This document shows positions 16,507-22,922 of a stretch of 64,000 bases of DNA, one piece after another. Positions within the stretch are counted from its first letter, which is position 1. Every line of letters starts with the position of its first letter. Made by a program: the position numbers and the translations under genes. Source of the stretch: Desulfobacteraceae bacterium (lineage in GTDB: Bacteria; Desulfobacterota; Desulfobacteria; Desulfobacterales; Desulfobacteraceae); the NCBI GenBank assembly GCA_016743945.1, contig JADGFI010000020.1, positions 1-64,000 on the forward strand, in the 5' to 3' direction. Below the pieces are notes generated by a model. The model was not told the origin of the DNA. It ran no database searches and was given only the letters and a program-made list of their open reading frames with translations.

Positions 16507-16539
16507 TTGAATTAACCTTGAATTAACCTTGAATTAAAC
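16507..16539 (+). repeat. three tandem TTGAATTAACC repeats
   Basis: Units at 16507-16517, 16518-16528 and 16529-16539 (last unit ends AAC instead of ACC). They start just after the -12 element, around and downstream of the predicted transcription start, and carry the TTAAC half-site of the nearby palindromes. Confidence 0.7.
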
Positions 16540-16621
16540 TATCTCAATTGAGCCTGAATTGAATCTGCATCAGAAAAAAATTTTGGTGATGATCTCCTGG
16601 AAATTGAGCAAAGGATATTAA

Positions 16622-17161
16622 ATGAAAAAAGAAAATGTATTGGTGGTGGTGCTCATTGTTTTCGCAATTGCCGGGGGGCTCTTTTATAATAGATCAAAAC
16701 CGTCTGTACCGGTTATACAAGCTGCTGCATCGGAACCCTTATCAGAAGCTGCAAAGGAAGCCACTTTAGAAATGAAGGGGACTGCCATTGGCTGGAAAGA
16801 CTATACGCCTGGTATGGCCCTGGCCGGCAAGGGCAGCAAGTCGATTTTCCTTTATTTCCATGCCTCCTGGTGCACCTATTGTACAAAACTCAAACAGACC
16901 ACCTTTAAAGATAAAAAAATTTTGGCATATCTTGAAAAGAATTTTGTCAGTATCCAGGTGGATACGGATAAAAACAAGGCGCTTTCCAATGAGTGGAAGG
17001 TCAAAGGGCTTCCCACTCTGTGGTTTCTGGAGCCTGACGGTACAAAAATTAATAGTATTCCCGGGTATCTGGATGCAGCACAATTGCTGCTGGTTCTCAA
17101 GTATATCCATACCAAAAGCTACACCACAATGAGTTTCCAGGATTTTATGAAACAAGGATAA
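16622..17161 (+). CDS. membrane-tethered thioredoxin-fold protein
   Basis: 179 residues. One N-terminal hydrophobic segment (VLVVVLIVFAIAGGLFY) anchors or exports it. The thioredoxin-like domain (about 60-165) has the active site ASWCTYCTKLK (CxxC) and the cis-Pro loop KGLPTLWFL, resembling DsbD-C/thioredoxin_7-type domains. Inferred role: reduce a disulfide or persulfide partner in the periplasm. It is the first gene of the rightward sigma-54 operon, with AAAGGA 5 bp before the ATG. Confidence 0.85.
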   Translation: MKKENVLVVVLIVFAIAGGLFYNRSKPSVPVIQAAASEPLSEAAKEATLEMKGTAIGWKDYTPGMALAGKGSKSIFLYFHASWCTYCTKLKQTTFKDKKILAYLEKNFVSIQVDTDKNKALSNEWKVKGLPTLWFLEPDGTKINSIPGYLDAAQLLLVLKYIHTKSYTTMSFQDFMKQG

Positions 17162-17205
17162 TCCTTGTTGTATAAACTTATTTTTCGGGTAAGGGAGAGA
17201 AAAAT

Positions 17206-18165
17206 ATGGCATCAAAAATTTCAAGAAGGGCATTTCTAAAAGGCTCTTTTACGGCCGCAGGATCCGTGGCGGTTTCAAGCAGCGTGGTGAAAGCCGCCGC
17301 TTCTTTGGCCAAAGAAGAGACAGAGCCCCTGGTGACGCTCATTGATATCAGCAAATGTATCGGGTGCGAAGAATGCGTTTATGCCTGCCGGGAATCCGAT
17401 GTAGCAAAGTACCCGGCCCCTGAAAAACCTTTCCCCAAAATGTTTCCCAAACGGGTGCCCGTTCAGGACTGGTCTGATAAACGAGATGAAACAGATCGGT
17501 TGACGCCCTATAATTGGTTGTTTATCCAGCCGGCCACGGCAATGGTCAACGGGGAAGAACTGGAGCTGACCATTCCCAGACGCTGTATGCATTGTGAGAA
17601 CCCTCCCTGTGTGAAGCTGTGTCCCTGGGGAGCTGCCAAGCAGGAACCCAACGGGCTCTCTCGGATTGATGCCGATATTTGCCTGGGCGGGTCCAAATGC
17701 AAGGCGGTCTGTCCCTGGAATGTCCCCCAGCGCCAGACCGGTGTAGGCCTCTACCTGGATATTTTGCCAAGCCTTGCCGGCAACGGCGTCATGTACAAGT
17801 GTGACCGGTGTTACCAACGACTTGAAAAAGGAGAAACGCCTGCCTGTATTGAGATTTGCCCTGAAAATGTCCAGACCATTGGTCCCCGGTCCAAAATGAT
17901 TAAACAGGCCCATGCCCTTGCAAAACAGACAGGTGGGTATATTTACGGAGAAACCGAAAACGGCGGCACTAACACCCTTTATGTCTCTCCGGTTTCCTTT
18001 GACCAGCTCATCCTTGAAACGGGAAAGGGACAACCTGCCATGGAAGAGGTCGAAAATATGATGGCAGACGGCAGCAACCTTGCCCGTGCCATGCTCATTG
18101 CCCCCATCGCAGGTGCTCTTGCGGCATTTGGAAAATTTTATAAACGCGTAAAGGAGGAGGATTAA
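17206..18165 (+). CDS. Tat-exported 4Fe-4S ferredoxin subunit (HybA/DmsB-like) with C-terminal anchor
   Basis: 319 residues. A twin-arginine signal (SRRAFLKGSFTAAG) starts the protein. Cys groups CIGCEECVYAC, CMHCENPPCVKLCP, CLGGSKCKAVCP and CDRCYQRL...CIEICP provide ligands for four [4Fe-4S] clusters, the pattern of the HybA/DmsB/PsrB electron-transfer subunits. A hydrophobic stretch near the end (AMLIAPIAGALAAFG) is a probable membrane anchor, as in HybA. It would pass electrons between the periplasm and the small membrane protein that follows. Its stop overlaps the next start by one base. Confidence 0.9.
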   Translation: MASKISRRAFLKGSFTAAGSVAVSSSVVKAAASLAKEETEPLVTLIDISKCIGCEECVYACRESDVAKYPAPEKPFPKMFPKRVPVQDWSDKRDETDRLTPYNWLFIQPATAMVNGEELELTIPRRCMHCENPPCVKLCPWGAAKQEPNGLSRIDADICLGGSKCKAVCPWNVPQRQTGVGLYLDILPSLAGNGVMYKCDRCYQRLEKGETPACIEICPENVQTIGPRSKMIKQAHALAKQTGGYIYGETENGGTNTLYVSPVSFDQLILETGKGQPAMEEVENMMADGSNLARAMLIAPIAGALAAFGKFYKRVKEED

Positions 18166-18605
18166 TGTCTTTGGTCCATAAAACCAGAAACCGTATTTAC
18201 GGCATTACGCTTTTTTTTATTGCCCTGACCGGGTTTGCCCAGATGCCGATTTTCAAGCGGTATTATATTGCTGATATCCCAGGACTTGGTTGGCTTGCTC
18301 AGTTTTATGTCACCCATGCCATGCACTATATCTTTGCCACCATTCTCATTGCCCTCTGTGTCTATGGGGTGCTCGATTTTGTTTTGAGTAAAAAAAGTTT
18401 TTCCGGGATCACGGCTGCGGGGGGGGGGAAAGCGGCCTTTCTCCTTGGTCTTGTGATTTCCGGCGCCCTCATGGTGGTCAGGAACCTGCCCGGGGTTTAT
18501 TTTTCCCACACTCTGATTTATGTGATGAATATCAGCCACCTTGGCCTGTGCATGGCCCTGCTCATGGTAAGCGCCTATACCCGGGTAAAAAATAAAACCT
18601 GGTAA
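18165..18605 (+). CDS. small membrane cytochrome-b-like subunit
   Basis: 146 residues with about four hydrophobic segments (near 12-25, 48-68, 88-105, 115-140). His residues at the start (LVHKTRN) and in FYVTHAMHYIFA and MNISHLGLC could ligate haem b, as in FdnI-like or NrfD-substitute subunits, but I cannot assign a named family. It overlaps the ferredoxin gene (TAATG) and is probably its quinone-reactive anchor. No catalytic large subunit is in this operon, so the ferredoxin/membrane pair may serve the octaheme operon on the other side. Confidence 0.72.
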   Translation: MSLVHKTRNRIYGITLFFIALTGFAQMPIFKRYYIADIPGLGWLAQFYVTHAMHYIFATILIALCVYGVLDFVLSKKSFSGITAAGGGKAAFLLGLVISGALMVVRNLPGVYFSHTLIYVMNISHLGLCMALLMVSAYTRVKNKTW

Positions 18606-18649
18606 AAAAGAAAGGGTGGTTTAAGGCGTCGTTTCCCCAAATGCGGTCC

Positions 18650-19111
18650 TTACCAGGTGGAATAGGGATGCTTGATGAGGTTTGAATTATAATAGCGGGG
18701 GTCATGACTTACTTCCTCTCCTGCCCAGGGAGGGGTTTCAAAAACTTGGGATTCGTGGTCCAGTTCAATTTCCGCCACAACCAGTCCTGAGTTTTTCCCG
18801 GCAAATTGGTCAATCACCCACTCAAATCCTTTGAATTCAATTTTAAATCGGGTTTTTTCCACCAGGGGGGGCTCACAGAAAAGTGTTAACATTTGTTGGG
18901 CGTCGGTCAAGGGAATTTTATATTCAAATTCCCGGCGCCGTGTACCAACGGTTTTTCCCTTGATGGTTAAAAATCCATTGTCTCCCTTTGTTCGGACTCT
19001 GACCACCCGGTCTTTCTGGTTGAGCATGTAGCCCTGGCAGATGACAAGACCGGGAGAAAGGGTGGAGGGGAGTTGGTTTACAAGAAATTTTCGTTCGATT
19101 TCAATGCCCAT
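18650..19111 (-). CDS. CYTH domain protein (triphosphate tunnel metalloenzyme)
   Basis: 153 residues starting MGIEIERKFLV, the signature EIERKF of CYTH proteins. RVRTKGDNGFLTIKGK, KTRFKIEF and VAEIELDHE supply the alternating basic and acidic residues that line the tunnel. Bacterial members hydrolyse tripolyphosphate or similar triphosphates; a few make cAMP. Which of these applies cannot be told from sequence. It is the usual length of single-domain members. Confidence 0.88.
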   Translation of the reverse strand: MGIEIERKFLVNQLPSTLSPGLVICQGYMLNQKDRVVRVRTKGDNGFLTIKGKTVGTRRREFEYKIPLTDAQQMLTLFCEPPLVEKTRFKIEFKGFEWVIDQFAGKNSGLVVAEIELDHESQVFETPPWAGEEVSHDPRYYNSNLIKHPYSTW

Positions 19112-19134
19112 GGTAAAAAAAATGCTCCAAAGGA

Positions 19135-19527
19135 TTAGCGGAGCAGGCCTAATTTTTTAAATTTATCGACCATCCCCTCTTTATTAAAGGGCTTGATCAC
19201 ATAGCCATCGCATTTTCCCACACAGGCCTTGACGGTTTTCATGTCAGAAAGGGCTGTCACCATGAGGATTTTTGCCTGTTCCTCTTTATCCAATCCCCGT
19301 CCCTCTTCCATTTCCCGGATGGTGGTCAACACCTCTATCCCGCTGATATCCGGCATGGAAACGTCCAGGGTTATCAGATCATAGAGTTTCCATTCTTTGA
19401 GGGCTGTTTTGACCATATTCAATGCGGTTTTTCCGGTTTGAACTTCTTCACAGACGCCAAACTCATTGATAATTCTCATCATTTTTTTTCGGCTGACAAT
19501 TTCGTCATCCACAACAAGCATTCTCAT
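19135..19527 (-). CDS. single-domain response regulator (CheY-like)
   Basis: 130 residues, receiver domain only: VVDDE acidic pocket, phospho-acceptor in TLDVSMPDISG, Thr in MVTALSD and Lys in YVIKPF. It has no output domain, so it acts by protein contact in a relay. No kinase is adjacent. It lies just upstream of the CYTH gene in the same direction, with 23 bp between them, so the two may be co-transcribed. Confidence 0.9.
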   Translation of the reverse strand: MRMLVVDDEIVSRKKMMRIINEFGVCEEVQTGKTALNMVKTALKEWKLYDLITLDVSMPDISGIEVLTTIREMEEGRGLDKEEQAKILMVTALSDMKTVKACVGKCDGYVIKPFNKEGMVDKFKKLGLLR

Positions 19528-19596
19528 TCACGCTTTCCTTTATCGCTACCATTAAAATTTCACGTTTCATTTTCGGTTACTTTAGAAAATATCATA

Positions 19597-20238
19597 TCAT
19601 ATTTTTTTATGTTTTTGCGTGACTTTTTTCTTTTCTTGGGGAACCAATGCCAACCCCACCCCGGACAAAATTACGGCAGAGGCAATGAAAAGCCGGAGAC
19701 TTATGGGTTCTGCTAAAAAAAAAAGATCCCGCCGGTCGTTGGAATAACCGGCACGGTCAGCTGAACACTTGTTGCCCGGCCAGGGTCATTAAAAAAGCGC
19801 CCAGGGGGGAGGGGGCAGATAACCCCGGGAAAACCAGGTAAATAAGTCCCATGAAGGCCGTTGCCATACCCAGAATCCGGACAGTCTCGGCCGTTCTCCG
19901 GTCAGGACACCTGCACAGATCATGGTTGCCTGTACCGCACTAAACAAGATCAGGGCACCGGTGCCTGTACCAAGGCTGACATAGGCATAGGAAAAAAACA
20001 GGGCGTAGAGAGCCAGCATCAGGGGCATGGCCCAAGGGGTGCCGCCTTTTTTGATTGGCGCCCGGAAGGCGTGTCGACCCGAAAGAATCCCCAGAACAAT
20101 GGCGCCGGATACCAGACGGATTAGAGCAAAGGCGCCGGCATCCATTCCGCCTTGTCCAAGAGCAAATCGGCAAAAAATGGAGTTGGCTGCAAATGCAGTC
20201 ATGGCAAGGCCCGTCAGGACAACAGTTTTAAGGGACAT
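19597..20238 (-). pseudogene. EamA/DMT transporter, internally deleted and frameshifted
   Basis: The first 115 or so residues read well as a DMT-family transporter (MSLKTVVLTGLAMTAFAANS, FALIRLVSGAIVLG). The frame then breaks near 19890: MATAFMGLIYLVFPGLSAPS continues in another frame. That frame soon stops, and the family's ending (VIPTTGGIFF, then LRLFIASAVILSGVGLALV) follows in yet other frames down to the stop at 19597-19599. Most of the middle of the transporter is missing. The gene is broken by at least one deletion and more than one frameshift. Confidence 0.82.
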
Positions 20239-20426
20239 CTCAACTCCGCATATAAATAATTTTTCTAATTTCTGAAGCTTATGGATATACTAAACCCTTT
20301 GGTTTGTATACCATGAAACCACTAAAACTTGATAACTTACGCCATTTGTGGTAGGCGCAGGAGGGTGTTTTTTTTAAATAGAACATGATGTTCGCAGATA
20401 TTTTTGCAGATACAAAGGAGAATAAG

Positions 20427-21206
20427 ATGACAGTGGTTGGTATAATTGGTGGGTCCGGGCTGGATGATCCTGATATCTTGAATAATCCAAGGAAAATTGA
20501 AATTAAAACCCCCTATGGCATGCCGTCTTCAGACCTTTTGTCCGGTAAAATAAATGGGATGGATACCCTGATTCTTGCCCGGCATGGCAGACGACACCAG
20601 TTCAGCCCCACCCAGGTGAATAACCGGGCCAATATCGATGCGTTAAAGCGTGCCGGTGCCACCCATATCCTTGCCACGACTGCCTGCGGCAGCCTGAAAC
20701 AGGAAATTGACCGGGGCCATCTGGTGGTCTTGGATCAGTTCATTGATTTTACACGGTTTCGTAAAAATACTTTTGTAGATTCCTTTGAGGGCGGGGCTGT
20801 CCACACGGCCATGGCCCATCCCTTTGATCAAGCGCTTAGAAAAGGTATCTATGACTCGGCAAAGACCCTGGATCTTGCCGTTCATGAACGCGGCTGTGTG
20901 GTTACCATTGAGGGCCCGCGGTTTTCAACGGTGGCGGAATCTAAAATGTTTCGTCTCTGGGGGGCAGATGTGGTCAATATGTCCACGGCCCCCGAAGCCA
21001 TGCTGGCCAATGAGGCGGGTATTCCCTATGCTGCCGTTGCCATGTCAACGGATTATGATTGCTGGAAAGAGGATGAGGCCCCGGTGACCTGGGATGAAAT
21101 TCTTTCTGTGTTCAATCACAACGCCGACAATGTCAAACGCTTGCTTGTTAACACCATTGATAATTTAATGGATACTTTAACCTATAGAATAAAAATAGGA
21201 GAATAA
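20427..21206 (+). CDS. mtnP: S-methyl-5'-thioadenosine phosphorylase
   Basis: Cleaves methylthioadenosine with phosphate into adenine and methylthioribose 1-phosphate. The 259-residue protein shows the PNP/MTAP family features: IIGGSGL at the N terminus, ARHGRRHQFSP, VNNRANIDALK, ATTACGSL, EGPRFSTVAESKMFR and NMSTAPEAMLANEAG (the family's NM-T-PE-LA motif). The start at 20427 has AAGGAG 6 bp upstream; an in-frame ATG at 20385 has none. It is followed 8 bp later by apt, which would salvage the adenine released. Confidence 0.92.
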   Translation: MTVVGIIGGSGLDDPDILNNPRKIEIKTPYGMPSSDLLSGKINGMDTLILARHGRRHQFSPTQVNNRANIDALKRAGATHILATTACGSLKQEIDRGHLVVLDQFIDFTRFRKNTFVDSFEGGAVHTAMAHPFDQALRKGIYDSAKTLDLAVHERGCVVTIEGPRFSTVAESKMFRLWGADVVNMSTAPEAMLANEAGIPYAAVAMSTDYDCWKEDEAPVTWDEILSVFNHNADNVKRLLVNTIDNLMDTLTYRIKIGE

Positions 21207-21214
21207 AATAGAAG

Positions 21215-21736
21215 ATGGATTTAAAAGAGACAATCAGAAGTATCTCAGACTGGCCCATTAAAGGGGTAATTTTTAGAGACTTGACCACATTGATGCAGGA
21301 TCCTGCGGCATTTAAGGAATCTTGTGATATATTGTACGATCGGTACAAAGACATGGGCATTGACAAGATTGTGGGGATTGATGCCAGGGGATTTGTATTT
21401 GGTGCGGTCCTGGCCTACAAGATGGGCATCGGGTTTGTGCCCGTGCGTAAAAAAGGCAAGCTGCCTTGCAAAACCATTCAGGAGACTTATAGTCTTGAAT
21501 ATGGCTCAGACACCCTTGAAATCCATGAAGACGCCATTGAAAAAGGTGAGAAGATTATTATTGTGGATGATCTCATTGCCACAGGCGGGACAGTGGGGGC
21601 CACGGTTAAGCTGGTTGAGAAACTGGGGGCGGATCTGATTGAATGCGCCTTTATTGTGGAATTGCCCGACCTGAAAGGCCGGGACAAAATTCCGGGATGT
21701 AGGGTGTTTTCCATTACGCAATTTGAAGGTGAATAA
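21215..21736 (+). CDS. apt: adenine phosphoribosyltransferase
   Basis: Makes AMP from adenine and PRPP. The 173-residue length is standard. IDARGFVFGAVLA is the adenine-binding region, and EKIIIVDDLIATGGTVGA is the PRPP-binding loop. The N-terminal SISDWPIKGVIFRDLT also fits the family. It follows mtnP by 8 bp and forms an obvious methylthioadenosine-to-AMP salvage pair. The next gene is separated by short tandem repeats. Confidence 0.95.
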   Translation: MDLKETIRSISDWPIKGVIFRDLTTLMQDPAAFKESCDILYDRYKDMGIDKIVGIDARGFVFGAVLAYKMGIGFVPVRKKGKLPCKTIQETYSLEYGSDTLEIHEDAIEKGEKIIIVDDLIATGGTVGATVKLVEKLGADLIECAFIVELPDLKGRDKIPGCRVFSITQFEGE

Positions 21737-21764
21737 CCAAACGTATCGGCAGATACCTCCAATA

Positions 21765-21815
21765 GTATTTGAAATAGGTATTTGAGATAGGTATTTGAGA
21801 TAGGTATCTGACTAG
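21765..21815 (+). repeat. four tandem 13-bp repeats GTATTTGAGATAG
   Basis: Units start at 21765, 21778, 21791 and 21804; the last is shortened and altered (GTATCTGACTAG). They fill the gap between apt and the lipoprotein gene, just before its ribosome site. Likely slippage product; a regulatory role is open. Confidence 0.75.
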
Positions 21816-21834
21816 AATTTTTTAAGGTGATGTC

Positions 21835-22305
21835 ATGAAATTATTTGTTTGTAAAATCGGTTGGATCACAAGGATCTTTTTGGTATTGATGTTTGCCGGT
21901 GTCCTGGCAGGGTGTGCCGGAAATTATGGCACCATTCGCATCAATACGGCATTGATGGAGCAGTATAAGGGCGGGGCATTGCCGGACAATTACAATTATT
22001 ATTATTGCGGCCGTTCCTCTCTCCCCTATGCCGTGGTGGGCATTGACAATACCTATGGGTTCAGTGACCGGCTCTGGTTTAAGATAGAATCCAAAGAAGA
22101 GGTGTATAAAAAGATCGCCAACCTAAGTGACCTCCACTGGGACAGCGGTCGGCTTTTTACCTCGGACATCTTTGATACCCAGGGGCAAAAATTAGGGGTC
22201 TGGTTTTCTTTCTATCAATATAGTCCGGTACTGGTGGACAATGAAACCCGGATAGTGGAAGTTTATAATCCCTATAATCCAGATGATGATCGTCGGGGAT
22301 TTTGA
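21835..22305 (+). CDS. hypothetical lipoprotein
   Basis: 156 residues. A lipoprotein signal is clear: basic start, hydrophobic core (IFLVLMFAGVLAG) and lipobox LAGC-A, giving a lipidated Cys near residue 27. The mature part is rich in Tyr and Asn (NYNYYYCGRSSLPYA) and predicted globular. I do not recognise the family. It stands alone between apt and a small frameshifted gene, with AAGGTGATGTC before the ATG. Confidence 0.8.
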   Translation: MKLFVCKIGWITRIFLVLMFAGVLAGCAGNYGTIRINTALMEQYKGGALPDNYNYYYCGRSSLPYAVVGIDNTYGFSDRLWFKIESKEEVYKKIANLSDLHWDSGRLFTSDIFDTQGQKLGVWFSFYQYSPVLVDNETRIVEVYNPYNPDDDRRGF

Positions 22306-22492
22306 TGGTTTCGAGGCAACTTTAGGAAATTATCCTTCTCCATACCATTAGGGCGTTTTCCAATGGATGGGGGTGGCAAAATGAATGATATTCTTTTCTT
22401 GAACCTAGGCTTTGAACACGGCAAGAAAGGGAACAAATCCTGATAAACGGTCAGGATCTTTTTTAACTATAAAAAAAAATGGAGACAAACCC

Positions 22493-22854
22493 ATGGGCGA
22501 TAATGGCGGAGCACCTAATAACCTGGATTTTCAGGTCGACACAACAAATCTTTATCGGGAAATATCAATCACAGATCTTAAAATTGCCAATATCCGGCAA
22601 TTGATCCCCGTGAAACTTGATGGAGAAGATGACACCACTCGGGAAACGATTTTCATCGGCAATACCCAGCTGGGTACCCCCCAGGGACCCATCCCCATGC
22701 AGGCGAAACTAGAAGCCGCCACCCTGGAAGAAGCCATGACTTGTTTCCCAAAGCCATGGAACTGGAAACCCAGAAGGTGATTGAAAATTTTAAGCGCATG
22801 GAAGCTCAGCAAAAAAAAGAAAAATCCAGTATTATTATGCCGGGAATGAATTAG
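22493..22854 (+). pseudogene. small conserved cytoplasmic protein, apparent frameshift
   Basis: From the ATG at 22493 (GGAG 8 bp upstream) the protein reads MGDNGGAPNNLDF, REISITDLKIANIRQLIPV and FIGNTQLGTPQGPIPMQ, ending EEAMTCFPK and then an unnatural tail to 22780. In the overlapping frame the sequence continues naturally as FPKAMELETQKVIENFKRME to a TAG at 22852-22854. One base is missing near 22741-22749. A strong terminator follows. It resembles small deltaproteobacterial proteins of unknown function. Either the gene is damaged or the base call is wrong. Confidence 0.68.
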
Positions 22855-22868
22855 GCCTTGGCTTTTCC

Positions 22869-22906
22869 GGGTCAGTTCAGGAAAAAATTGAACTGACCCC
22901 TTTTTT
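22869..22906 (+). terminator. rho-independent terminator
   Basis: 11-bp perfect stem GGGTCAGTTCA / TGAACTGACCC, 9-nt loop, then C and six T residues. It ends the small upstream gene and separates it from the convergent topB. Confidence 0.88.
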
Positions 22907-22922
22907 AAAAAAATACTATTTC

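Larger units (their letters stand above)
16231..16621. other. regulatory region between the activator and the rightward operon
   Basis: No gene. In order it holds a short terminator (16294-16313), a palindrome (16350-16364), a sigma-54 promoter (16486-16501) and three tandem 11-bp repeats (16507-16539), then a leader ending in an AAAGGA ribosome site before 16622. Confidence 0.75.

Noticed and set aside
17275..18033. 252-codon open frame on the minus strand
   Set aside because: Shadow of the ferredoxin subunit, whose cysteine motifs and Tat signal leave no doubt about the plus strand.
21765..21815. CRISPR-like array
   Set aside because: The repeats are contiguous 13-bp units without spacers, so they are simple tandem repeats.
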